Source of the DNA: Eudorina sp. 2006-703-Eu-15
Lineage: Eukaryota; Chlorophyta; Chlorophyceae; Chlamydomonadales; Volvocaceae
Direction: 5' to 3'
Length of the DNA stretch: 64,000 nucleotides
Assembly: GCA_003117195.1 (NCBI GenBank)
Contig: BDSI01000029.1
Span: forward strand, 186,001 to 250,000
The position numbers and the translations under genes were made by a program. Of the stretch, positions 49,001 through 58,899 are shown one piece after another (position 1 is the first letter of the stretch; each line of letters starts with the position of its first letter). The notes below the pieces were generated by a model that ran no database searches, was not told the origin of the DNA, and was given only the letters and a program-made list of their open reading frames with translations.

Positions 49001-52000
49001 CCGCCGCTACTGCCGTCACCGTCGCCGCCGTCGCCGCCGCCGCCGCAGCAGCAGCAGCACAGCGAGCAACCCCTACCGGAAGAACGACAACAGCAAGGGA
49101 ATGAGGAAGAGGAGGAGAAGGAGGAGGAGGAAGAAGAGGGGCAACCAACCGAGGCGCACAGACCCATGGGTCATCAACGGGCTCTGCAGCAGGCATCTGC
49201 TCCTGCGCCTCCGCCGCTGCCGCTGCCGCCCTCGCCCACCAACGCCACCTTGGCCTGGGGCTCCGGCTCAGGCCCAGTATCGCCGTACATTTGGACGATC
49301 TTGCTGGGGCCCCCGGACGGTGATGACGTCACCATTGTCAACGCCACGTCCAGGGAGGCCCTGGTAACGGGGGTCAACTTCGGCACCTACGTGTTTCAGC
49401 TGATGGTGACAGACAACAACGGCAACACCAATAAGGCCCAGGTGAAAGTCGACGTGGTCCCGCCGCCCCCGCCGCCCTCGCCTCCGTCGCCTCCGTCGCC
49501 ACCGCCCCAGCCGCCCTCCCCGTTCCCTCCTTCGCCCTCGCCTTCGCCCTCGCCACCACCACGGCCCCAACCGCCAAGCCCGCAGCCGAGTCCGCCTCAG
49601 CCGCCTCAGCCGCCTCGGCCCCCTAATCCTCCCAACCCCTGGCCTCCGCTGCCGCCGCCGCCACCGCCTCGTCCGAATCCGCCGCCCTCCTCGCCTTCCC
49701 CGCCGCCGCCTGCTCCTCTTCCACCACCACATCTTTTTCCGCCTCTCCCGCCGCCGCCGTCTTCACTGCCGCTGCCGCCCCCTCAAATGCCGCCGCCGTC
49801 TCCACTGCCGCCGCCGCCGTCTCCACTGCCGCCGCCGCCGCCGCCTCCACTGGCCCCGCCTCCGCCTCCACTGCCGCCGCCGCCACCTCCACTGCCGCCG
49901 CCGCCACCTCCACTGCCGCCGCCGCTGCTGCCGCCGCCGCCTCCACTGCCGACGCCGCCGCCTCCACTGCCGATGCCGCCGCCTCCACTGCCGACGCCGC
50001 CGCCTCCACTGCCGACGCCGCCGCCTCCACTGCCGATGCCGCCGCCTCCACTGCCGATGCCGCCGCCTCCACTGCCGACGCCGCCGCCTCCACTGCCGAC
50101 GCCGCCGCCTTCACTGCCGATGCCGCCGCCTCCACTGCCGACGCCGCCGCCTCCACTGCCGAGCCGCCGCCCCCCCCCGCCGCCTCCACTGCCGACGCCG
50201 CCGCCTCCACTGCCGACGCCGCCGCCTCCACTGCCGACGCCGCCGCCTCCACTGCCGACGCCGCCGCCTCCACTATCGACGCCGCCGCCTCCACTGCCGA
50301 CGCCGCCGCCTCCACTGCCGACGCCGCCGCCTCCACTGCCGACGCCTACGCCTCCACTACCGACGCCGCCGCCTCCACTGCCGACGTTGCCACCTCCACT
50401 TCCACTGCCGCTTCCTCCTCCACTGCCGCCTCCTCTGCCCCCGCCTCCGCCTCCGCCTACTCCTCCTCCGCCTCCGCCTACTCCTCCTCCGCCGCCGCTG
50501 CCGCCGCCTTCACTGCCGCCGCCCCTACCCCGGCTGTCACCACCGCCGTCTTTTCCATCGCCGCCACAGACGGCACTGCCGTCATCTCCATCAGCGCCGC
50601 AACCATCTTTGGTGCCACCAACCCCTTCGCCGGGACCCGGGACTCCAAGGCCTGCTGCAGGTGGGCCACTCCACTCTCCTCACACCTGCAAACCCCGTCC
50701 CGGTCAAACCCTCAACTCCCAGGCTTCCATAGACTTGGCCGCCGACTTTATGTATGCCGCCCTTGCCTCCGCCGTCCATTACGCCGCTGCCTGCGCCGTT
50801 GAATCCACCGGTGTTGCTTTCCCAACCGCCACCCCCACAACACCGCCAAACCATCAACCTGCCCCCAAAACACCGCCACATCACCCTGCCCCCACAACAC
50901 CGCCACATCAACCTGCCCCCTCCTTTCCGCTGCCTGCCAACCCTGCCCCCTCCCGACACCTGCGCCCCCAGGCTTGGCGCCACCGTCGCACAAGCCCCCT
51001 ATACTGGCCCCCTCACAGCCTCCATTACACCCACCATCGCTGTTGCCCCAAGCACCGCTGGACCCACCATCACCACCGCCACCACCACCATCACCCCCTA
51101 CCTTTCCACCGACGCCCTTGCAGCCATCTCCCCAGCTCCAGCCATCCCCTTCACAGCCATCAGACCCAGTTTCACCGATAGATGCGTTGCACCCACCATC
51201 GCTGCCAACCCCTGCGCCGCCACCACCTGCACCTTCATCACCGTCGAGGCCGGCGCCTGCGCAGCATCCAGCTTCGATGCACCCACCATCACCATCTCCA
51301 CCTCCATCACCGTCTCCTTCTCCACCACCATCGCCATCTTTGTCTCCACCACCGCCATCGCCATCTCCATCTCCACCACCGCCACCGTCTCCATCTCCAC
51401 CTCCACCTCCACCACCGCTTTCATCATCTCCATCTCCAACTCCACCAACACCGCCACGGCCACGACCGAGCCCAGCAACCCCACCCCCACCGCCGCGGTC
51501 GGTGCTTCCATCGCCACTGACACCGTCACAGCACTCCCCAGTGGAGGTCCCACCGCTGCCGCCGACACCGTCACGGCAGCGGCCACCAGCTCCTCCCCCG
51601 CCACAGCAGCTGCCACCGCCGCACCAAGGGCCGCCGCCGCCATGGCCTCCCTCGCCGAGTGTGGATGGCCCTCCAGATCCGTCACCGGAGCCGCCAGTGC
51701 GGGTACATCCGCCGTCACAACCACCACCCCGCCCTCCACCCCGCCCGCCACTGTCACCACCGTCTCCCGCGCCTCCATCACCCTCAACACCACACCAATC
51801 ACCACCACCACCACCGCTGCCATCACCGCCGCCGCCACCACCACCACCATCACCGCTGCCACCACCGCCACCGCCACTGCTGCCACCACCATCATTACCA
51901 CTGCTGCCACCACCGCCACCGCCACCGCCACCGCTGCCACCACCATCGCCATCACCGTTGCCACCGCCACCGCTGCCACCACCATCGCCATCACCGCCAC

Positions 52001-55000
52001 CGCCACTGCTGCCACCACCGCCACCGCCACCGCCACCGCTGCCACCACCACCGCCATCACCTCTGCCACCACCACCGCCATCACCGCTGCCACCACCGCC
52101 ACCGCCATCACCGCCATCACCACCACCACCATCACCACCACCACCATCACCACCACCACCACCACCGCCACCGCCACCGCCATCACCGCCACCGCCGCCA
52201 CCACCACCACCACCATCACCACCACCATCACCACCACCACCGCCACCGCCATCACCGCCACCGCCACCACCACCACCACCACCACCACCACCACCACCAT
52301 CACCACCACCATCACCGCCAGAACCACTTCTGCGATTGCCATCGTTAGCCCCAGCAGCAGTCAAACCGCCGCCCGGACCACCACCACCAGTCGCCCCATC
52401 ACCACCACAACAACAACCGCCACCACGATCTCCGCCACCACCACAACCGCAACCGCAATCGCAACCACCACTACCACCATCACCCAACAAACCACGTCCT
52501 CAGTCGCCACCGCCCGCCCCTGCCCCTCCACTCGAGGCACCGGCAAAGCTGCCTCCGGCCGCCCCTTCATCGGCAGTGTCCCAACCACCTGCCCAACCGC
52601 ATCCCCAACCGCATCCCCAACCACCGGCCAAACCACCTCCCCAACCACCGCCCTCCCTTCCACCGGCTGTGACCTCGCCGTCATCGACGACGACTCCTCC
52701 ATCGCCACCAGCAGCCCCGGACCCCCCGCTGCCTCCCGCACCGCTGGACACCCGGCCTCCTGCGCCGGGCCCCAGCCCGCCTCCGCCTCCTTCCTCCTCC
52801 TTGTCGTACGATGCAAACCTGACTCTGGCGGTGACACTTTCCGCCGAAGAAGCCTTCCCTCCTATCGCAGGCGCGGTGCTGTACGCGTCGTACAACTTCC
52901 TCAAGGTCAAGGCACGCTTCTGGGTGAGTCACGCACTCGTGCTCCTGGCTGGCTCCCGCCGCGGGTCACACGGTGTACGGCATATGGTACCGTACAAGGC
53001 TTAGTGTCTGATCCAACGCCAACGTGCCGGCGGCGTGAAGCAGGCAGTCTTTGGCTTGTTCTCCTGGCTGTGCTGCACCCTCTTGTTCTCCTGGCTGTGA
53101 TGCGACTCACACCCACACCCATAACCCACCCCACCACACCACACTGCTCAGCTGGAAAAAGATACACAATCCTGATCCCTACCACCGCTTAAAATTACAG
53201 GCGGACTCTGCGTACGGCAGTTGCACAGAGGCTGCGCAGGCGGCCCTGGCGGCGGCGCTGGGCCCCTTAGTGGGTCTGCCCGCGGGCAACGTAACCACGG
53301 AGAGCTGCTCCGACGTCAGCGGCAGCGGCAGCGACCGCGACTCGACTTTCAAGGCCGGCAGGATGGCGGTCGAGACGGGCGATGCGGCCGTTGAGCTGGT
53401 GCTGGTGTTCAAGGTACTGTGGGTGCTGGGGTTTAAGCAGGCAGAAAAGGAGTGCGTGACACGTGTGTGTGTGTGTGTGTTGTGTCAACGGCCCCTTACA
53501 TATATCAACTTCCCTGCCCCCTTGACCATCCCCCAACCCCGGGCCCTCCACACACATCCCTACAGTTAGATCTGACGGTGTACCTGGAGCAGTTCAGGCA
53601 GCTCGTCTTCCAGGGCATGTACGGCACGGGCGGCGCCTCCGGTGGCCTTGCGGGGATCTGCCCCGTGGTCGAGGGACAGACGGACGTCTCACGAGCGACG
53701 TCGGGGGCCGTGGTGCGTGGGCGCCGTACGTACGGATGCGGGTTTCGCCGTACACGTCTGCTGCCCCGCAGCGTGAGGAGCCGGCGCGCGGCGGTGACGG
53801 GGTTTCACGGCTCGCCCTGACAGCGCTTTGGCTATCCGGGGCAAGGCGTCCCCGGCCGCACCGAAAGCAGTGGCAGATGTCCCTCTGCCCATTTTTGTGA
53901 ATGTATATCATCTCCTTTCTATCATATCCTTTCTTCCTTCGGTCGTGTTTCGGTCGTGTGTCAGTCGTGTTCCGCTTATCACGCCGGAGGAGGACGGCTT
54001 GACCCCGACAACTGCACGGCGCGGCACCCTACCCGCCCCGTCCCCCACCCCGTGTGCCGTGCTCGCGCCACCGTGCTTGGGAGTAAGGACATATATATAT
54101 ATGTCCTTATATATATATATATATATCCATGCATGGTACGACAGACGGTACGACGTCCTTTTTGTCGCAGGTCCGCGCCGTGTCGACTGCCGACGGCACC
54201 TTCAGCAGCTGCCCGGCCTTCGTAGCCGCCGTGGTGGAGACACTCAACACCAACACCGGCAGCAACAACGGCACCCGCGGCGGCCCGCCGCCGTCAACGA
54301 CATGGACCACAGACCCGGTTCAAGCCCAGTGCGCCGAAGCTAGCCTGCTGCGCGGCAGTAGCATCGAGCAGCTCGGCGTCCAGCTGGCTACAGCCGGGCC
54401 GCCGCCGCCGCCTCCGCCACTGCCGCCGCAGCTGGCGGCGCCGCCGCCGCCTCGCCCAACGTCCGCGGGATCCGGCGGCGGTACATTCGTACTCGGGGGT
54501 GATGGCGCCGGCGCAGGCAACACCTCCACCAATGTAACTGGCGGCGCTGGCGCCGGCGGCGGCGTCGGCGGCGGCGCCGCCGCCGCCGCCGTCCAGAAGC
54601 CCTCCCCGACCGTCCTCATTGCGGCGGCGGCTGCGGCAGGCGGCGCCGTGCTCCTAGTGATCGTACTGGCGCTGGTGGTCTGCTACAGCCGCCGTCGGCG
54701 CCGCCACCAGCAAGCGAGGTCTGAATCGTCCGACGCCGTTGCCAGGATGGCCGCGGGGCAGGCGGCCCGCACGGACAGCAGCGCCACCGCCACCGCCGCC
54801 ACCGCGGCCGCCGCCGCCGCCGCCGCTGCTAGTGCGTCGATTGAGGGAGCCGCCCTTTGGTGGTTCCTCGGTTGCGGCATCCCTGGAGCCGCACGCAGGA
54901 CGCCCACCACTCCCGCAGTCCCGAGAAGGCCGGGGAAGGGCGCTGACGCGGGCCTGGACGCGTCAGACTCGGAGGCGGCGGCGGCGGTGGCGGCGGCGGC

Positions 55001-58000
55001 GGAAGTAGCAGGCGACGGCGGCGGAGGCGGCGGAGGCGGAGGCGGCGGAGGCCGATGGGCGCGGCCTCGCAGTACGGGCGGCAGCTGGCGGCGGAGCTCT
55101 AGCAAGGTGGTCCCAGAGGGCCGTCTCGGGGGCACCCCGGGGACAACGAAGGGCTCCGAAACCGGGGTCTCTGGCTGCGGTCCGCGGAGTGCCGCCGAGG
55201 TCCTCAGGGACGCCTGGACCATCCCCGCGGTGGCGTCGCCGTCGCAACCGACGGAGGACTCCCCTTGGGCCTCGCCGATGTCGTCACCCAGGGACGTCGG
55301 CGGCCGTACCACAGCCGGTGACGTCACGGACGCCGCCGCCGCCGCTGCGGCGGCGGCGGCGTGCTCTGCCGCCGCTGGCTCCGCCGACGCCGGGCACCGA
55401 TTTCTCCTCCGGGAGCGATTAGCCGCCCGGGGCAGCGGCCGCAGCGGCAGCTTGAGCGGCTTCGGTAGCGGAAGCGACGGCATGGGCATAGGCAGTCGCA
55501 GCAGCAGCGGCGGCATAGGCAGCCGCAGCAGCAGCGGCGGCATCGGCATCGGCAGCGGCAGCGGCAGGTTCAGGTACGGCAGCTGCGGCGGCGGCAGCCC
55601 CGCCTCCTTGGGGTCACGGGCGACGGAGGGCCCGTCGCCGCCCGTCACCGCCGCCGCCGCCGCCGCCGCCGGTCGGGTGCGCGTGCTGCCGCACATGGAG
55701 GCCCCCCTGGAGCGACTGCCCCAGCTGGAGCCCTCCCTGGCGCGTCTATCCCTCGTCCGTGGACCCGTCATCCCGCCCGCAAGGTCCACGCAGAACCTGA
55801 TGCGAGCCGGCGGCGGTGACGTCATCGACGTCGCGGCTCACCTGCCGTACGTCACGCACCGCAGGATGCTGCTCCCCGCCCTTGCCGTACCGCCGCCGCG
55901 GCTCCGGGAGCCCGCTGTCGCTGTGGCTGCACCCGAGGGGGCCGCGGGCAGCGGCGACCAAGCACCCGCCGCCGACGACGACGACGACGACGACCACGAC
56001 GCGTCGCAGCCGCCGACGGCGCCGTGGCGGCCTCTCCGTCGCGCAACCGGAGATGGTCGCGACGTCGGCCTCGCGGGCGGCGGTGACGGCGACGGTGACG
56101 GTAACGGCGGCTGCGTCAGAAGCTCAGCGGCGGCGGCGGCGGCGGCGGCGGCGGAGGGCCAATCCGAGGCCGCTGGGACGCCTGGCGGAATTTACGACGG
56201 CCCTGGTGGCGCCATCGTCGACGCGGGGCTGACGGACGCGATGGTTTGTACGGGGCCGGTTGCAGCGGCCCCCGACAGAGCGACGGAGGCCGAAGAGGTT
56301 GCAACCTTGGAGGTGGGCCCCTCCCTCCACGGACCAGATACACCCGTCTGTGTCTCTGGTGCCCGGTCAGCCGCGGGGGTGCGACCAGCAGCAGGGCAGA
56401 GAAGCCCTGATACAGGCGGGGCAGCCGGCGGCCTGTCGCGTCTTTGCCTCCTGCACCACCTAGTCTGCTCGCTCACCGCCGGGAGCTCGCGTTGGCAACG
56501 GCTCCCCGTCCCTGCCGCGCGCCCGGAGTTTGCCAGTCGCAATCCACCTGCCTGCTAACCACCTGCCTGCTACCCGCCACCTCGGCACCCGCTGCCCGCT
56601 GCCGGCGTCTGAACCACCCGCTGCTGCAGGGGTCCCTGATGCGCCCGAGGCCACCCACCTCGTCAGCGGGGCCGCCACCGCAAGGTGCCGATCGCCCAAG
56701 CCCAGCCATGTCGTACCCCGCCGCCGCCGCCGCCGCCGCCGGCCCGCAGTCACCCGGCGCTGCAGCGCCCGCGGACCTGCTGCTGGTGTCCTGGGCTCCG
56801 CGGACCCGCGGACCGCCACATCCTGAGACCGGTGGGGATGGAGACGACGCGGGAAGCGCGGAGGGCGCAGGGGAGGACGGACCTCGCGTCGCGGCGGCGG
56901 GGACGGAGGCAGCGCCGGCAGGCGGGGGTGGGGGTGATGGTGGAGGGGGCGGATGTGCGGATGGCGGCTCCGGCGGTGGCGGCTTCGGTCAGGCGGTGGT
57001 GGCGGCTGAAGACGACGACGATGGCGGCGATTGGCAGGCCGGGATGGAGCGAAAGGGCTTCCCGGCCCCTCAGCGGTAAGTGAGGGTGTGGGGCCGCCTG
57101 TGGTGTCATTACCTCCAGAACAAGGGATGCCCCCAGGCAGGATGTCGGTAGCGAATGTTGCACGTATGTTGTGCCTTGGGCTACTTACCCTGGGGAACCT
57201 TCGTTGCTGCTGCTAGCCGCGCAAATGCCCCCCCTCCCTTCCTATCAGCCGACCTATCCGCCTACCTATCCGCCCACCTATCTATCTACCTACCTACCTA
57301 CTTACCTACCTACCTACCTAGCCAGCTGCCCAACAACCAACCTACCCACATGTTTCAATCTTTATAGCTAAATTTATACGTTTACTGTAATTGTTATTAG
57401 TACTACTTTTATTCTTTTATTTGCATTCGTGTTGTATTAGTAGCTACCATTATGACGTTTATGTCGTCATTGTTGTTGTTATATTAATACTTTACCTCTT
57501 GCAGTGCTGCACTGCAGACCGCACCTATCAGAACCCGCGGACACCTTTCCCGTTTCACTCCCGCCCTCCCACCTCCCCCCTCCCCTCCCCCTCGCTTCGC
57601 ATCTGTTCAACCCGGCGACAACTTGACTCGCTACCAGCCCCAGCCCCGGCCCCAGCGCCAACAGTGCCGAACCAGACTCCGAGTCCGCAGCGGCAGTCAC
57701 TGCGCCCAAGGCGGCGCGAGCCCCCCTGGCGGTGGCAGTGATGTACCTCCGTACATCTCGCCGCTCAGAGCAGGTGGGTCGTGATACTGATGACGGTAGG
57801 TTGGGTGGCCGTTGGGTGGACGGGCGGGCGCGCGGATGGGTGGGTGGGTGGGTGGGTGATTGTCCCTGTATGCAGTCGCTGCTGAATATGGGATTAAGCG
57901 CATCAAAGGTACCCCTAGGCGCCTGACCAGTTTTCCTGACTACACCGACCTAATGTAATCGTCACATTAGGTTAAAGGCACCGACCTATGTGTGTCTGCC

Positions 58001-58523
58001 TGCTGCCTTCCGCCACTGATCCACTACTACTACCCCGCTGCACCGCCGCCTGTTGGACTGGGCCGCTACCAGGGCCCCAGCCACGACGCTGAGGTGCTCC
58101 AGGGTGGGCCACAGCGGGATCGCGGTGGCAGCAGTGGCGGGGGCGGCTCCAGTGACCCAGGTGGCGGCGACGGCACTGGCAGCGATGCAGACAGCAGCCG
58201 GCATGATGGCGCTGATGGTGATGATGGTGGTGGAGGTGGTGGTGGAGGTGGTGGTGAAGGCGGAGGTGATGATGGCGCCGTGGGTGTCTTCGTCGCACCC
58301 GTGCAGCAGCCGGAGCACCAGGTACGACACGGCAGGTTTCACGGGCGAGGTGGCGACGCAAACGCAACAAATGTCCGCTGGAACGTTGATTCATCAAATG
58401 TACATGTTCAAAACGCATACCAGGTACCCTGGACAGCAAGACGGGTGGGGGCCGCTGCATCCATTGACAATTCACTGGAGATAGCGTGTGTGTATACGAA
58501 ATAAAATTGAGCCGCGTGTGTGT

Positions 58524-58563
<40 letters not shown>

Positions 58564-58899
58564 ATGGCCCAACGGTGCTTGCAGGCCCGCCGCCGCCGGG
58601 CGGTTCGCCACGCCGCTGCCCGCCACGGCGCCGTGCTGCTGCTCGCCGATGAGGCCATCGGACCCGTGGACCTATTACAGTTGCAGCGAGAGCAGCGGCG
58701 CAGGGCCCAGCTGGACAAGATCTCCAAGAACGCGGCGTGGGGCGGCAGCGACGCGGCGGGGGACGCTGCGCCGCCTGATGCGTCCTCGGCCACGCAGCAC
58801 GAGGCCCAGCAGCAGCAGGACGCGCAGCTGCAGGCGCAGGAACAGCGGCCACCACAGCAGGAACAGCAATCCGTTGCCGTGCAGGCATTGGGCACGTGA
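31067..58899 (+). CDS. Giant modular extracellular-matrix receptor-like protein (signal peptide; TSP1/LNR/PSI/KNH/EGF; PKD; Pro-rich; TM; long tail)
   Basis: Proposed exons: 31067-31297, 31791-32212, 32723-33140, 33673-33987, 34720-34911, 35490-35741, 36236-36406, 40086-40198, 40486-40596, 41058-41289, 41543-41898, 42123-42709, 43254-43896, 44298-44437, 44650-44811, 45324-46039, 46510-46803, 47116-48135, 48352-48447, 49193-50660, 50972-52923, 53201-53413, 53566-53712, 54171-56312, 56630-57075, 57505-57773, 57876-57908, 57978-58321 and 58585-58899. All borders are GT/AG and all phases agree, giving 4,600 codons. A signal peptide (core [11 protein letters not shown], cleavage near VASA-ARR) starts the protein. 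A single TM helix lies near residue 3,575, so it would be a type I membrane protein with a matrix-facing part of about 3,500 residues. Two joins are less secure. A stop at 48171 would end a first gene if the donor at 48136 is not used. A stop at 57077-57079 with a TGTAA at 57386 could end the protein earlier. Confidence 0.6.
31436..31560 (+). mobile_element. Degenerate retroelement fragment in intron 1 of the giant gene
   Basis: This segment (from GCAAGGTGGACCC to CTACCAAGGACTGC) closely matches the reverse complement of 39530-39665. It is a dispersed repeat present twice in inverted orientation in the same gene, with frames broken by stops. Confidence 0.5.
32290..32370 (+). repeat. 13-bp tandem repeat GGGGCAATGAGGT, six copies
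   Basis: Perfect copies in intron 2 of the giant gene. Confidence 0.95.
33384..33449 (+). repeat. CATGT/CACCATGT short tandem repeat
   Basis: ATGTC and ACCATGTC units in intron 3 of the giant gene. Confidence 0.85.
35906..36145 (+). repeat. About 11-copy 21-bp tandem repeat in intron 6 of the giant gene
   Basis: GTAGCACCCAGAGACTGCGC-type units with variants (GAGAATT, GAGACAG). Each unit is a multiple of three, so open frames persist on both strands, giving false repetitive ORFs. Confidence 0.95.
36583..36877 (-). mobile_element. Non-LTR retrotransposon 3' end (decayed LINE), minus strand
   Basis: The minus strand encodes [20 protein letters not shown] followed by a WAHRNSI tail, the zinc-knuckle-like C-terminus common after LINE reverse transcriptases (H-x-L-x-x-C-P-x-Y-x-x-I-R). 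Its 3' UTR runs to 36583 and ends with TGTAA and a CA tail. The 5' side is broken by the inserted element at 36878, and the remainder of the LINE continues at 38804-39665. Confidence 0.6.
36878..38803. mobile_element. Two head-to-tail copies of a roughly 960-bp terminal-inverted-repeat element
   Basis: Copy 1 is 36883 to about 37841 and copy 2 is 37848 to about 38798; they are about 90% or more identical by eye. Each begins GGGCGGGGCCCC and ends GGGGCCCCGCCC, a 12-bp terminal inverted repeat, and all three borders carry a T5-T6 run, possibly the target duplication. An inner palindrome (CAGCGCGAAGCGCG) follows the left end. Copy 2 keeps a short open frame with [20 protein letters not shown]; copy 1 has stops. 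Most likely a non-autonomous DNA transposon. No transposase was found. Confidence 0.7.
38804..39665 (-). mobile_element. Upstream part of the decayed LINE, minus strand
   Basis: Minus-strand frames include [20 protein letters not shown], matching the post-reverse-transcriptase region of algal LINEs (LPL...FWN), and near 39100 [19 protein letters not shown]. Frames are broken by stops. Two perfect hairpins (CGGCTTC/GAAGCCG) sit at 38803-38850 next to the inserted element. Confidence 0.55.
39722..39775. repeat. Dispersed repeat end with TG tail (matches 63862-63918 inverted)
   Basis: TTTAGCGAGAAACCCGCCCG followed by AYCCAAAT and flanked by TG-rich DNA. It occurs in reverse orientation near the right end of the window, so it is probably the conserved end of another retroelement or SINE-like family. 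Confidence 0.5.
40610..40762 (+). repeat. (GGGCT)n pentanucleotide array, about 30 copies
   Basis: Near-perfect period-5 array in intron 9 of the giant gene. Because 5 is not a multiple of 3, all frames stay open and produce false Gly-Leu-Ala-Trp and Pro-Ser-Pro-Ala-Gln ORFs. Confidence 0.98.
42842..42958 (-). mobile_element. Solo LINE 3' end with CA tail, minus strand
   Basis: GTTACATGGTTGGGGGTGCA and the following ACCC...CCAAGGG block repeat the 3' UTR at 36583-36655 almost exactly. Only the 3' end is present, as expected for a 5'-truncated insertion. It lies in intron 12 of the giant gene. Confidence 0.6.
44173..44215 (+). repeat. GTAGGTAA tetranucleotide-type repeat
   Basis: Imperfect GTAG/GTAA units in intron 13 of the giant gene; several look like splice donors. 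Confidence 0.8.
44558..44591 (+). repeat. (TA)n run in intron 14 of the giant gene
   Basis: [33 protein letters not shown] AT dinucleotide tract just before the pyrimidine tract of the next acceptor. Confidence 0.85.
45177..45224 (+). repeat. (TGAA)12 microsatellite
   Basis: Twelve uninterrupted TGAA units in intron 15 of the giant gene. Confidence 0.98.
46152..46270 (+). repeat. GTAGGCAG-type tandem repeat
   Basis: Imperfect GTAGG/CAGGT units in intron 16 of the giant gene. Confidence 0.8.
48352..48447 (+). other. Bridging Pro-rich exon between the EGF and PKD parts
   Basis: A 96-base phase-0 exon flanked by CCGCCAG and GTGCGT. It encodes 32 residues including [20 protein letters not shown]. 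It is the key link that lets the frame run from 48135 to 49193 without the stop at 48171. Confidence 0.5.
49193..52923 (+). other. Protein module: PKD-like domain and about 1,000-residue proline-rich shaft
   Basis: Exons 20 and 21. A PKD/REJ-type beta domain ([17 protein letters not shown], then [19 protein letters not shown]) is followed by [19 protein letters not shown] and PPPSPPP repeats, the hydroxyproline-rich pattern of volvocine wall proteins and pherophorins. Intron 50661-50971 shifts the DNA frame but keeps Pro-rich coding: it joins TPRPAA to [18 protein letters not shown] globular stretch ([17 protein letters not shown]) begins near 52808. Within 49930-50400 an approximately 18-bp unit, GCCGCCGCCTCCACTGCC-like, repeats over 20 times. 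Confidence 0.75.
53201..54600 (+). other. Protein module: membrane-proximal extracellular domain
   Basis: Exons 22-24, first part. It contains cysteines and helical segments ([20 protein letters not shown], then [52 protein letters not shown]). The layout recalls short membrane-proximal domains of other algal matrix receptors, but no family is assigned. A Pro/Gly/Ala linker leads into the membrane helix. Confidence 0.45.
54087..54127 (+). repeat. ATATATATGTCCTTATATATAT inverted TA repeat
   Basis: Two TA runs around TGTCCT form a near-perfect inverted repeat about 45 bases before the acceptor at 54169-54170. Confidence 0.8.
57240..57325 (+). repeat. CCTA tandem repeat
   Basis: CTACCTAC/CTATCCGC units in the interval 57076-57504, either intron 25 or 3' UTR depending on the model. 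Confidence 0.85.
57386..57390 (+). terminator. TGTAA that could end an earlier 3' UTR of the giant gene
   Basis: It lies about 310 bases after the in-frame TAA at 57077-57079 and within an AT-rich stretch. If used, the protein would end with FPAPQR and the exons from 57505 on would belong to a different transcript. Against this, exon 26 has no upstream ATG in frame and continues exon 25 in phase. Confidence 0.3.
57948..57972 (+). repeat. Short hairpin (ACCTAATGT / ACATTAGGT) in a mini-intron
   Basis: A perfect 9-bp inverted repeat with a 7-base loop occupies most of the predicted 69-base intron 57909-57977. Confidence 0.7.
58514..58562 (+). repeat. (GT)n microsatellite before the last exon of the giant gene
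   Basis: About 20 GT units ending 20 bases before the acceptor at 58583-58584. Confidence 0.95.

Larger units (their letters stand above)
54606..58899 (+). other. Protein module: single transmembrane helix and about 1,000-residue cytoplasmic tail
   Basis: The helix ([20 protein letters not shown], then ALVVCY) is followed by SRRRRRHQQ, the positive-inside stop-transfer signal that fixes type I topology. The tail is Ala/Gly/Ser-rich with Asp runs and no kinase or other recognisable catalytic domain. The last exon holds a basic and helical segment ([20 protein letters not shown], then [20 protein letters not shown]) and ends Gln-rich. The final four exons depend on the splice model after 57075. 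Confidence 0.55.

Noticed and set aside
48725..49192. ATG-initiated N-terminus [11 protein letters not shown]... with Glu-rich runs as start of a separate gene
   Set aside because: No signal peptide although the following modules are clearly extracellular, acidic low-complexity composition is unlike the neighbouring exons, and a phase-consistent splice bridge explains the reading better. Kept as an alternative only.
50754..53192. 812-codon Thr/Ala-rich plus-strand ORF and 580-codon Gly-rich minus-strand ORF
   Set aside because: Both are frame shadows of the Pro-rich shaft caused by CCACCACCG-type repeats. Neither has splice structure or domains.
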